From assembly GCA_937894335.1 (NCBI GenBank), contig CALCRU010000074.1, forward strand, positions 1 to 21,984: a DNA stretch of 21,984 nucleotides. The letters run 5' to 3'. The position numbers and the translations under genes were made by a program. Under the pieces are notes generated by a model, which saw only the letters and a list, made by a program, of their open reading frames with translations, searched no databases and had not been told where the DNA came from. The stretch is from an uncultured Treponema sp. GTDB lineage: Bacteria > Spirochaetota > Spirochaetia > Treponematales > Treponemataceae. This document shows positions 14,530 to 21,963 of this stretch, one piece after another. Each line of letters begins with the position of its first letter. Position 1 is the stretch's first letter.

Positions 14530-15691
14530 AAAGGAACCTCTTGCAGTATTTAGCGAAGGCCCCCTCTTTGCAGATGCAATACCTCAGGACGCACAGGAAC
14601 TTCTTAACCATTTTGATGCAATAATTTCTTCAACTCATCCTCTTAATTCAAAGCAAAGAGCTCAACTTCCTGCTGTCATACGGGACTTAAGCCACACCCT
14701 TACCGATGAGCGCGACAGAAGAAGACTGGGCTACATGAACAGAACCGAAACCCTAAGCGCATACACCCACTACTTTATGTGGTGGAATCTTCTGCGTCTT
14801 ACCAAACTCTTTACCCCCATGCAGAACTTTTTTAATCTTGATGATGACGATGTATGCATTGACTTTGGTTCAGGCCCCCTTACCCTACCCTGCGCACTTT
14901 TTCTTTCAAGACCGGAACTTAGGCAGAAAAAACTTACCTGGTACTGTGTAGATATTTCTGGGCAGGCACTGAGCATTGGCGAAAATGTCTTTTACACTCT
15001 TGCTTCCAAGTTGGGATGCGAGGCATGGAAAATCATCAAGGTTAAGGGAGAACTGGGAACGGCAATAAGGCAAAAGGCAAAACTTGTTACAAGCGCAAAC
15101 CTCTTTAACGAAATTTTACAAAAAGAAACAATGCCACTTGACTACCTTGCAAAAAAATACAGCAACACACTTCTGTCCTACACCCAAAAAAAAGATTCTC
15201 GCATTCTTGTCATAGAACCAGGAGTGCCTTTTTCTGCACGATTCATAAGCCTCTTAAGAAGCAGTTTTATGCGCAAGAAATTCATGCCAGTGTCACCCTG
15301 CACCCATTGCAATCAATGCCCCATGGAAGGAAAAAGAGGTGGCAAATGGTGCAACTTTGTTTTTACCACAGAAGACGCACCCAAGGCCTTAAAGAAAATT
15401 TCAGAGACTGCCCATCTGCAAAAGGAGCGTGCTGTGCTTTCCTTTGTAGCCGTTAAAGAAGGTCTGGAAGAAAAAGAAAATGACGAAAAGATTACATTTA
15501 GAATTGCAAGCGACAGTATAAGGCTTCCGGGAAAGAGGCAGGGCTTTTATGCATGCAGCAACCGCGGACTTATTCTTGCAGTTACCCAGACAAACTTAAA
15601 ATCTGGGGAATGCTATTCTCTTGCAATAAAGGAAAAGAAAGAACTCCCTGTAGATGCAAAATCGGGAGCATTCATACTTAACCTAGACTAA
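14498..15691 (+). CDS. Rsm22-family small-subunit methyltransferase-like protein with Cys cluster
   Basis: A 397-residue protein of the Rsm22/METTL17-type family (PF09243), associated with the small ribosomal subunit in mitochondria and found in bacteria. The Rossmann AdoMet motif is DFGSGPLT (122-129), with an acidic residue at D152 in YCVDIS, and EPG (240-242) later. A four-cysteine set C268, C271, C274 and C285 in a CTHCNQCP...WCNF layout matches the metal or [4Fe-4S] site known for this family. The ATG at 14498 lies inside the MerR gene (32-nt overlap, different frame) with GGGGA just upstream, and no later methionine occurs before the conserved region. The C-terminal part (about 330-397) looks like a beta-rich appended domain. 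Catalytic activity is unproven for the family. Confidence 0.82.
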   Translation: MQAAQKQNQNEKEPLAVFSEGPLFADAIPQDAQELLNHFDAIISSTHPLNSKQRAQLPAVIRDLSHTLTDERDRRRLGYMNRTETLSAYTHYFMWWNLLRLTKLFTPMQNFFNLDDDDVCIDFGSGPLTLPCALFLSRPELRQKKLTWYCVDISGQALSIGENVFYTLASKLGCEAWKIIKVKGELGTAIRQKAKLVTSANLFNEILQKETMPLDYLAKKYSNTLLSYTQKKDSRILVIEPGVPFSARFISLLRSSFMRKKFMPVSPCTHCNQCPMEGKRGGKWCNFVFTTEDAPKALKKISETAHLQKERAVLSFVAVKEGLEEKENDEKITFRIASDSIRLPGKRQGFYACSNRGLILAVTQTNLKSGECYSLAIKEKKELPVDAKSGAFILNLD

Positions 15692-15703
15692 AAAGTTTTA
15701 CAC

Positions 15704-17638
15704 TTAATCTTTTTTTGAGGTGTAGAGTTTGGCAATCTTGTCTTTATAGATGTCTGCAATGCGGAACCTCATCATGTCCTGCTTTGCGCTAAGTTCAACA
15801 CCAACTTCAAAAGATTTTGTAATCAGCTCAAAGACTGAAATTTTTTCAAAAGGTTTGAATCCGTTTTTAGTGCTGATTAGGTCTGCAACCTGTTCGGTAA
15901 AGAGTTTCTTTATCTGCTCGTTTTTAACAAGTGCCTCGTAGTCTTCGCATGGAATTGAATTTTCTTTTGCATAAGCAACAAGTTCATCCTTGCAGGGGAC
16001 AATAAGCGCAACAAGGTAACGCTGGTCTTCGCCTTTTTCGTTTGTTCCCGTAACCATGGAAGATTCTATAAAGCGAGAAGTGTTCAGTTTCTGCTCAATG
16101 GGAACAGGCTCTATATTTTCTCCGCCCATAAGGACTATGGTATCTTTCTTTCTTCCTCTAAGCTGGATTTCGTTGTCTACCGTAAGTATTCCTATGTCAC
16201 CAGTGTCAAACCATCCGTCGGGAGTCATTACTTTTTGAGTAAGGTCGTCTCTCTTGTAATAGCCCTTCATTACTGTTGCACCGCGAACCTGAAGATTACC
16301 CTTGCGGCATTTGCCAAGAACATTTCCATTGTCGTCAACTATGCGAACTTCCACATGGCGGATTGGAGTACCCACAGTGCGGAAGACGGGGTCTGCAATT
16401 GGACGAACACTTACAACAGGAGCCGTCTCTGTAAGTCCGTAACCTTCTACAACCTCTATGCCAACAGCCCAGAAAAATTCATCAATGTATGCCGGATAGG
16501 CACCACCGCCTGCAATTCCAGCACGGAAGTTTTTTCCAACAACAGCCTTTAATTTTCTAAAGACAAGAAGTTTTCCCAAAAGCCTAAGAGGATATAAAAG
16601 TAGCCAGGGCAGAACAAGAACAGGCCACCAGAATTCCAAATGGTCTCCGCCAAAGCGAGCCTGCTTTCTTCTAAGCTTTCTGTCTATCTTGCACCAAAGA
16701 ATGGATTCGTTTACAAAGAACCTAAACATGGCAAGTGTGATTCCGCCTGCCTTTCGCATCTTTCTCCATACACCGTCGTAGATTGCCTCGAATACGCGAG
16801 GAACAGCTGGCATAATGTGGGGATTAATTTTCTGGAAGTCTGCAAGAAGAATGCTTCCTATAGGCTTACTGTAGCAGATGGATGCAGCCTGACTCATGAT
16901 TACATATTCACATTCACGCTGGAAGACATGCCATACAGGAAGAACGCACAGGGCCTTTTCGCCGGGATTAAGGAAGATTCGTTCCTTTAGTTCGTCAAGC
17001 TGAGCAATAAAGTTTCCGTGAGTAAGCATGACGCCCTTTGGAGTTCCTGTTGTTCCGCTGGTAAAAATTATTGTTGCAAGGTCGTCCCACTGTCCTTTGT
17101 TAAGTTCGTTTTCTACAAAGTCGGGGTTTGTCTTGCGCCAAGCGTGTCCCTGTTCACACAGAGTATCAAAAGAAAGAATTTCTACGCCACAGTCGGAAGC
17201 ACGATGCACTTCGTCGCCATCAACTGAATCAAAGGCAATAATCCGCTTTAGCAGAGGAAGGCTTTCTTTTACATTAAGTATTTTCTTTACCTGAGAATTA
17301 TTTTCCGCAATTACAGTCTGGCATTCCGCAAACGAAAGGATGTAGGACAAATCTTTTTCGGAAGCATCGCATCCACGGGGAGTATCTATTGCACCGATTG
17401 TAAGAAGGCCTATATCTGCCTGCTGCCATTCTTTTCTGTCATCGCTTATAAGACCAATTCTGTCTCCGCGCTTTAAACCAAGTTCCAAAAGGCTACCGGC
17501 AAAATCAAGACTTTTCTGAAAAAAATCGTGATAGTTTGTAGGAATAAAGTCACCAGTTTTTGTACGGGAATACTGGGCATTTACTTCCGGATACTTTTCT
17601 GCTATAGCCTGAACTAGTTTTGGCAAGGTCTGTTCCAT
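15704..17638 (-). CDS. Long-chain acyl-CoA synthetase (AMP-forming)
   Basis: A 644-residue ANL-superfamily ligase converting fatty acid, ATP and CoA to acyl-CoA, probably at the cytoplasmic membrane face. Motifs: P-loop FTSGTTGTPKGVMLTHGN (192-209), A5 GYGLTET (399-405), A7 WFDTGD (476-481), A8 RGRKKDTIVLMGGENIEP (494-511). A hydrophobic insert rich in Trp, Leu and Pro (334-361) within the N-terminal domain resembles membrane-docking segments of FadD15-type enzymes. A catalytic A10-type lysine near the C-terminus lies in the KNGFKPFEK region. The start at 17638 has no Shine-Dalgarno sequence and is 8 nt from a TATAAT box. It ends 12 nt from the Rsm22-family stop, convergently. Chain-length preference cannot be told. 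Confidence 0.92.
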   Translation of the reverse strand: MEQTLPKLVQAIAEKYPEVNAQYSRTKTGDFIPTNYHDFFQKSLDFAGSLLELGLKRGDRIGLISDDRKEWQQADIGLLTIGAIDTPRGCDASEKDLSYILSFAECQTVIAENNSQVKKILNVKESLPLLKRIIAFDSVDGDEVHRASDCGVEILSFDTLCEQGHAWRKTNPDFVENELNKGQWDDLATIIFTSGTTGTPKGVMLTHGNFIAQLDELKERIFLNPGEKALCVLPVWHVFQRECEYVIMSQAASICYSKPIGSILLADFQKINPHIMPAVPRVFEAIYDGVWRKMRKAGGITLAMFRFFVNESILWCKIDRKLRRKQARFGGDHLEFWWPVLVLPWLLLYPLRLLGKLLVFRKLKAVVGKNFRAGIAGGGAYPAYIDEFFWAVGIEVVEGYGLTETAPVVSVRPIADPVFRTVGTPIRHVEVRIVDDNGNVLGKCRKGNLQVRGATVMKGYYKRDDLTQKVMTPDGWFDTGDIGILTVDNEIQLRGRKKDTIVLMGGENIEPVPIEQKLNTSRFIESSMVTGTNEKGEDQRYLVALIVPCKDELVAYAKENSIPCEDYEALVKNEQIKKLFTEQVADLISTKNGFKPFEKISVFELITKSFEVGVELSAKQDMMRFRIADIYKDKIAKLYTSKKD

Positions 17639-17646
17639 AATGATTT

Positions 17647-17675
17647 ATTATACAATGGCTTGCACGGGGTTTCAA
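17647..17675 (-). promoter_or_regulatory. Strong promoter of the acyl-CoA ligase gene, predicted leaderless transcript
   Basis: Minus-strand TTGAAA (17670-17675) and perfect TATAAT (17647-17652) are separated by 17 bp. Only 8 nt lie between the -10 box and the ATG at 17638, so the predicted start point is within about 3 nt of the start codon. Confidence 0.75.
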
Positions 17676-17713
17676 GGGTAAGATTTAAATCTGAACTTTG
17701 AGTTTAGAAATAA

Positions 17714-17749
17714 GTTTTCAGCCTGCATGCAGCGACACAGACTGAAAAC
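17714..17749 (-). terminator. Hairpin downstream of the GH53 gene (probable terminator, weak T-run)
   Basis: Twelve-bp arms (17714-17725 and 17738-17749, one G-U pair) with a 12-nt loop start 13 nt after the GH53 stop codon. The following minus-strand bases (TTATTTC) are T-rich but not a clean run. It may end the transcript or only protect the 3' end. Confidence 0.5.
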
Positions 17750-17761
17750 ATAGCAAATTTT

Positions 17762-19747
17762 CTACTTTTCCATGTAGAACATTACATCGTCAAAGTTGCC
17801 CCAGTTGCCAGCTATGCCGTCCACAACAAATCCCACTGTTGCTTGTCCGTTGGTAACGGGAATGTGCAGTTCGTATTTTTTCCAAACCTGCCAGCCGGTG
17901 TCAACTACATCAGCGGTGAGCATTTGTGCAGAGCCGTAGTCCTTTGCAAAGAGGTAAAGGGCGTTTTCTCCACCGCCACCTTCTGACCATGCACTAAATG
18001 TGTACATGCCGTTTTCAAGACCAGTAAATGTTTTGCTAAGGGTTCCGTTAAAGGCGCCGTTGTCCCAGTAGTGGTATGCCCATGTTCCTGAGTGGGCGTT
18101 ACCTTTGTCTTCGCAGGCATAGAAGAGAAGGGGTGAGCCGTCAAGAGTCCATTCGTCCAAAGTGCCGCTTTCAAAGGAAGGGTCGTCTAAAAGGTTTACA
18201 ATGCTTGAAAGTTCCACTTCGCAAGACACCTTAAAGCCTTCCCTAGTTGTTCCGTAGACGGTTACAGTTTTGTCTTCCTTTTCTGACTTCCAGTCGTGAG
18301 ATTCCCATGTTACGGGAACAAGTCTTTCCGAATCGTCAGTAAAGACAACTTTAGCTTTTTCGGGCAAAGGTGGAATCTGTCCGGGCATTACGATAAGTTT
18401 TACGCTTTCCGAAGCCTTGTAAGGTTCAAAGGAAGAAGAGACAGATGCTGAACCGCCCCACACATTCTGAACCTGGCCGCGTCCGTACACAAGGTTAAAG
18501 ACAGAAAGAGAAGGTAATGCGTTTCCGTAAAAGTCAAACATAGCCTGATTGTCCCAAGCGCTGTTTTCGCCAGTACGCCATCCTGCTCCGTCAACAGGAA
18601 TCCATGCTGGCTCCCAGTAGAACATTCCCAGTCCTCCGTCTACAGAAGAAACCGCCGCAATGCAGTCTCTTACTTCGGTGGCCTGTCCCTGAACAGAAGG
18701 AATGTAACCGTGAGCTTCATCGGAATAAAGGGAGAACATGTTTGGAGTGCCGTCTCCATCGTCCCAGGTGTACGCGTAGGCGTTTTCTACAACAACCATA
18801 TCTTTTCCGTAACGGGAGCGCAGGTCCTTCATGTTTGCAGTAAGGTCGTCAAAGGCGCCGTGCCAGTAAGGATAAAATGAAAGTCCGATTACATCAAAGT
18901 CAACCGAGGACGAAGTTACAGCATCAAAAATCGTACGGTAAAGGGCATTCTTTCCTCCGTCTGCAAGATGGATGATGATTTTAATATCCATTCCCCAAAG
19001 TCCTGCAGTACGCACACCACGGGAAGCACTTTCAAGAAGTTTTATAAATCCTTCCATGCCGCCAATGTCAACATCAGTTTTGCTTACAGGATTTATTTTT
19101 CCGTCGGGCCAGAGCATACCGTTGTTTGTCTCGTTTCCAATCTGAACCATATCGGGACGGACTCCTGCCTTATTGAACTTTTGCAGTGTGTTTTTTGTAA
19201 AATCTTCTACAGCCTCGCACAGGGCGTCTCCACTAAGGCTTTTCCATTCCTGAGGTTTTTTCTGTTTTTCTGGGTCTGCCCAAAAATCGCTGTAGTGAAA
19301 GTCCAGAAGAATTTTTAGGCCTGCTTTTTTTGCTCGCTTTGCAAGGGCTATGTCTACATCAATGCTGTTGTTTCCTCCGCCAACGGGGTCTCCTTTTTTG
19401 CTAAGGGTAACTCCGTTCTCAACCACATTGTAATCGTTTACGGGATTGTTCCACAGTCGAAGGCGAATCCAGTTTACTCCGTTTTCCTTGAGGATTTCAA
19501 ACACATCGGCTTCTTCGCCCTTAGAGTTGTAGTATTTTCCTCCAAGTTTTTCTATCTCGTAAACCATGCTTATGTCAACTCCGCGAATAAAGTCTTCGCT
19601 CAAGTCCTGCACTGGTTCTACTGCAATCTGCGCTTTTGCATAGTCCGAGACGCGGTCGGCAGACTGTTTTTTTGCAGCACAGGAAGAAAGTACTGCACAC
19701 ATTGCCATTACCATGCAGCATGCAAAGGCGACTGAATTTTTCTTCAT
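17762..19747 (-). CDS. GH53 endo-beta-1,4-galactanase lipoprotein (GH53 + bacterial Ig-like + CBM)
   Basis: A 661-residue secreted, lipid-anchored glycanase that cleaves beta-1,4-galactan (pectin side chains). The ATG at 19747 is chosen over one 12 nt upstream because GGAGG lies five bases before it and it gives a lipoprotein signal: MKKNSV..., lipobox LSSC, Cys23. The GH53 domain spans about 54-417, beginning FIRGVDISM. The acid/base E206 is in QIGNETN and the nucleophile E321 in VVVENAYAYTW, both clan GH-A positions. Residues about 448-513 resemble a bacterial Ig-like (Big_4) domain. Residues 517-661 start NLLDDPSFESG and form a jelly-roll carbohydrate-binding module, perhaps CBM61-like as in other GH53 enzymes. 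No transporter or sugar-utilisation gene is next to it. Confidence 0.92.
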   Translation of the reverse strand: MKKNSVAFACCMVMAMCAVLSSCAAKKQSADRVSDYAKAQIAVEPVQDLSEDFIRGVDISMVYEIEKLGGKYYNSKGEEADVFEILKENGVNWIRLRLWNNPVNDYNVVENGVTLSKKGDPVGGGNNSIDVDIALAKRAKKAGLKILLDFHYSDFWADPEKQKKPQEWKSLSGDALCEAVEDFTKNTLQKFNKAGVRPDMVQIGNETNNGMLWPDGKINPVSKTDVDIGGMEGFIKLLESASRGVRTAGLWGMDIKIIIHLADGGKNALYRTIFDAVTSSSVDFDVIGLSFYPYWHGAFDDLTANMKDLRSRYGKDMVVVENAYAYTWDDGDGTPNMFSLYSDEAHGYIPSVQGQATEVRDCIAAVSSVDGGLGMFYWEPAWIPVDGAGWRTGENSAWDNQAMFDFYGNALPSLSVFNLVYGRGQVQNVWGGSASVSSSFEPYKASESVKLIVMPGQIPPLPEKAKVVFTDDSERLVPVTWESHDWKSEKEDKTVTVYGTTREGFKVSCEVELSSIVNLLDDPSFESGTLDEWTLDGSPLLFYACEDKGNAHSGTWAYHYWDNGAFNGTLSKTFTGLENGMYTFSAWSEGGGGENALYLFAKDYGSAQMLTADVVDTGWQVWKKYELHIPVTNGQATVGFVVDGIAGNWGNFDDVMFYMEK

Positions 19748-19774
19748 ATAATCCTCCATTTAATAAGAAGTGCA

Positions 19775-19812
19775 TAAAAAAAGCCGACAGGCAGCATAAG
19801 GGCCCGCCGGCT
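19775..19812 (-). terminator. Intrinsic terminator after asd, also in the GH53 leader
   Basis: On the minus strand an 11-bp GC-rich stem (19802-19812 with 19782-19792, two G-U pairs) and 9-nt loop are followed by a run of seven Ts. It is a strong terminator for the dapA-asd transcript. It lies between the promoter at 19820-19847 and the GH53 start codon. Confidence 0.87.
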
Positions 19813-19819
19813 AATTTAA

Positions 19820-19847
19820 ATTATAACCCAATTTTACAGATTGTCAA
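19820..19847 (-). promoter_or_regulatory. Consensus-hexamer promoter for the GH53 gene, overlapping the asd 3' end
   Basis: Minus-strand TTGACA (19842-19847) and TATAAT (19820-19825), both perfect, are separated by 16 bp. The -35 box overlaps the last asd codons. The predicted start point (about 19813) is at the base of the terminator hairpin, giving a GH53 leader of about 65 nt. Confidence 0.65.
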
Positions 19848-20934
19848 AGAATCCTTTTGCCTTAAGAAGTTCCGCGTTAAGGATTCCGCCCAAAGCAGCA
19901 CCACGCTTAGTATTGTGGCTTAAGGCAACAAATTTTACATCAAAGACATTGCACTTGCGAAGACGACCAATGACACATGCCATACCCTTTTCTGTTTCGC
20001 GGTCACGGCGTGGCTGAGGTCTGTTTTCTTCGTGGCGTACCACAATAGGATGCTCCGGTGCCGACGGAAGATTAAGCTGCTGAGGAATGCTTGAATAACT
20101 TGTCCAGACGCGCTCAATTTCTTCAAGAGAAGGCTTTTTGTCTTCGGGCAAATCAAACTCAAGACTAACGCATGCAGTGTGTCCGTCTACAACTGGAACA
20201 CGAGTGCAGGTTGAACTTACCACAGGAAGTGATGCATTTTTGATGCTGTCTCCGTCAACAGTTCCCAAAATCTTAAGACATTCCTTTTCGGTCTTTTCTT
20301 CTTCGCCGCCAATGAATGGTACGATGTTGTCTATCATGTCAAAACTTGCCACACCCGGATATCCAGCGCCACTGGTTGCCTGAAGGGTTGTTACAATCAT
20401 ACGCTTGACGGGATAGCCTGCCATAATCAGTGCGTGAAGAGGCATCATGTATGTTTGCAGAGAACAGTTGGGTTTTACGGCAATAAAGCCCTTCTTCCAT
20501 CCGTGATGTTCCTGCTGCTTTTTGATTATGTCTAGATGACTGTAGTTGATTTCTGGAACTAACATAGGAACATCGCTTGTCCATCGGTTAGCACTTGCGT
20601 TGGAAACAACAGGGATTCCTTCTGCGGCATAGGCTTCTTCCAAGGCCTTGATTTCGTCCTTACCCATTTCCAGAGCGCTAAAGACAAACTTACATTTTCC
20701 AAGGGCCAGCTTTGCATCGTTTGCATCCTGAACCACAAGGTCTGCTACAGCCGCCGGAATGTCTGAACCAATGAGCCAGCGGTTTGCAACTGCGTCACGA
20801 TATTTTTTTCCTGCGCTGCGAGGCGAGGCAGCCACATAGGTTACTTCAAACCAAGGATGATTTTCCATGAGCTTAATGTAGCGCTGACCTACCATACCAG
20901 TTGCGCCTAAAACACCAACACTTATCTTGTTCAT
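19834..20934 (-). CDS. asd: Aspartate-semialdehyde dehydrogenase
   Basis: A 366-residue NADP-dependent enzyme reducing aspartyl phosphate to aspartate semialdehyde, the branch point to lysine/diaminopimelate, threonine and methionine. The start is ISVGVLGATGMVGQRY, the nucleotide-binding fold. Catalytic C157 is in KPNCSLQ. The pattern SNASANRW..DVPMLVPEIN, plus the end block KFVALSHNTKRGAALG, matches the archaeal/fungal-type Asd seen in several bacteria rather than the E. coli type. ATG 20934 is preferred: GAGGAG (complement of 20941-20946) is 6 nt upstream and the family block starts at once. An ATG at 20958 that overlaps the dapA stop (TAATG) lacks a ribosome site. It follows dapA in one operon ending at the 19775-19812 terminator. 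Confidence 0.93.
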   Translation of the reverse strand: MNKISVGVLGATGMVGQRYIKLMENHPWFEVTYVAASPRSAGKKYRDAVANRWLIGSDIPAAVADLVVQDANDAKLALGKCKFVFSALEMGKDEIKALEEAYAAEGIPVVSNASANRWTSDVPMLVPEINYSHLDIIKKQQEHHGWKKGFIAVKPNCSLQTYMMPLHALIMAGYPVKRMIVTTLQATSGAGYPGVASFDMIDNIVPFIGGEEEKTEKECLKILGTVDGDSIKNASLPVVSSTCTRVPVVDGHTACVSLEFDLPEDKKPSLEEIERVWTSYSSIPQQLNLPSAPEHPIVVRHEENRPQPRRDRETEKGMACVIGRLRKCNVFDVKFVALSHNTKRGAALGGILNAELLKAKGFFDNL

Positions 20935-20957
20935 AAATAACTCCTCAAACTTCTGCA

Positions 20958-21863
20958 TTACAGATTGCAGTCGGACAATGCCTTCTTTATGATTTCCTGA
21001 GCCTCTGGCTTTGCTTCTACCAGTGGAAGACGCAATGAACCAGCGGGGATGCCCTTTACATTCATAGCATACTTGATGCTTGTGGGGTTTCCGTCACAGA
21101 ATGCGGCACGGAAGAAAGGCTGCAGTCTGTAGTGAATTTTTCTGGCAGCGGTAAAGTCGCCCTTTTCACAGTTATGCACCAGTTCAGCCATAAGACCGGG
21201 ACACAAATTTGTTACCACAGAAATTATTCCGTTTCCGCCGGCAGCCATAAGAGGCAGCGTAAGTCCGTCGTCTCCGCTCATAACGGAAAAGTCAGGATGC
21301 TTTGACTGAATCTTTTCTATTACTTCCATCATCTGATTGATGTTTCCACTTGCTTCCTTTACGCCTGCAATGTTGGGTAAGTCTGCAATGCGCTGCAAAA
21401 GCGGTGTGGGTATGTTCTTTCCCGTGCGTCCTGCAATGTTGTAGACAATAATAGGCACTCCAACTTCGGACACAGCCTTAAAGTGGGCATAGATTCCTTC
21501 ATCGCTAGGCTTGTTGTAGTAAGGGGTTACAACCAGTGCATAGTCCGCGCCCTTTTCCTTTGCGCGCTGAACATAGCGAACAGCATCCCTTGTACAGTTT
21601 GAACCTGCGCCAATTATCACTTTAACAGAAGTACCGTGTTTTGCATTCCAGTCTTTGACGAGAGGCATTACAATGTCGATTATTTTTTCCTCTTCCTCTT
21701 CGGTAAGTGTGGGAGTCTCGCCACTTGTACCCAAGGGTAACAGTCCGTCGATTCCCTGCTCCAGCTGGAACATAACATTTTTTCTGAATCCTTCGTAGTC
21801 GATGGATCCATCCTCAAACATCGGTGTAATCATTGCGGTATAGGCACCATGTAAACCAATCAT
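20958..21863 (-). CDS. dapA: 4-Hydroxy-tetrahydrodipicolinate synthase
   Basis: A 301-residue Class I aldolase condensing pyruvate with aspartate semialdehyde, the first committed step to lysine and diaminopimelate. Visible features are the N-terminal GAYTAMITPM block, GTSGETPTLTEEE (about 41-53), the VYNIAGRTG tyrosine motif, the Schiff-base lysine K169 in GVKEASGN, and GGNGIISVV (about 208-216). The length is normal and no key residue is missing. The start at 21863 has AGGAG six bases upstream. It is followed by asd, whose product makes its substrate, so this is a coherent two-gene pathway unit. It is expressed from the promoter at 21885-21913. Confidence 0.95.
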   Translation of the reverse strand: MIGLHGAYTAMITPMFEDGSIDYEGFRKNVMFQLEQGIDGLLPLGTSGETPTLTEEEEEKIIDIVMPLVKDWNAKHGTSVKVIIGAGSNCTRDAVRYVQRAKEKGADYALVVTPYYNKPSDEGIYAHFKAVSEVGVPIIVYNIAGRTGKNIPTPLLQRIADLPNIAGVKEASGNINQMMEVIEKIQSKHPDFSVMSGDDGLTLPLMAAGGNGIISVVTNLCPGLMAELVHNCEKGDFTAARKIHYRLQPFFRAAFCDGNPTSIKYAMNVKGIPAGSLRLPLVEAKPEAQEIIKKALSDCNL

Positions 21864-21884
21864 AATGAACTCCTGTTAGCGCCC

Positions 21885-21913
21885 AGTATAGCATTTTTAC
21901 ATATAAAAAACAA
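21885..21913 (-). promoter_or_regulatory. Promoter of dapA-asd
   Basis: Minus-strand TATACT (21885-21890) lies 17 bp from TTGTTT (21908-21913). The predicted leader is about 15 nt and contains the AGGAG of dapA. It has the same hexamers and spacing as the hemolysin III promoter. Confidence 0.55.
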
Positions 21914-21963
21914 TAAAAAAAAACGGAGCTGTAAACAAATCGGTATATATTCGTCTTATAAGG

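Noticed and set aside
15700..15720. T-run at the end of the Rsm22-family gene as a terminator
   Set aside because: No hairpin precedes it; the Ts are the complement of lysine and aspartate codons at the end of the acyl-CoA ligase gene.
16640..16990. 116-residue plus-strand open frame antisense to the acyl-CoA ligase gene
   Set aside because: A complementary-strand shadow of a conserved gene; no promoter, ribosome site or recognisable domain.
18968..19318. 116-residue plus-strand open frame antisense to the GH53 gene
   Set aside because: Falls in the conserved catalytic domain of GH53 on the other strand; its composition looks like a reverse translation shadow.
20934..20958. asd start at the ATG overlapping the dapA stop codon
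   Set aside because: It has no ribosome site and adds eight residues before the conserved N-terminus; the ATG at 20934 has GAGGAG correctly spaced.
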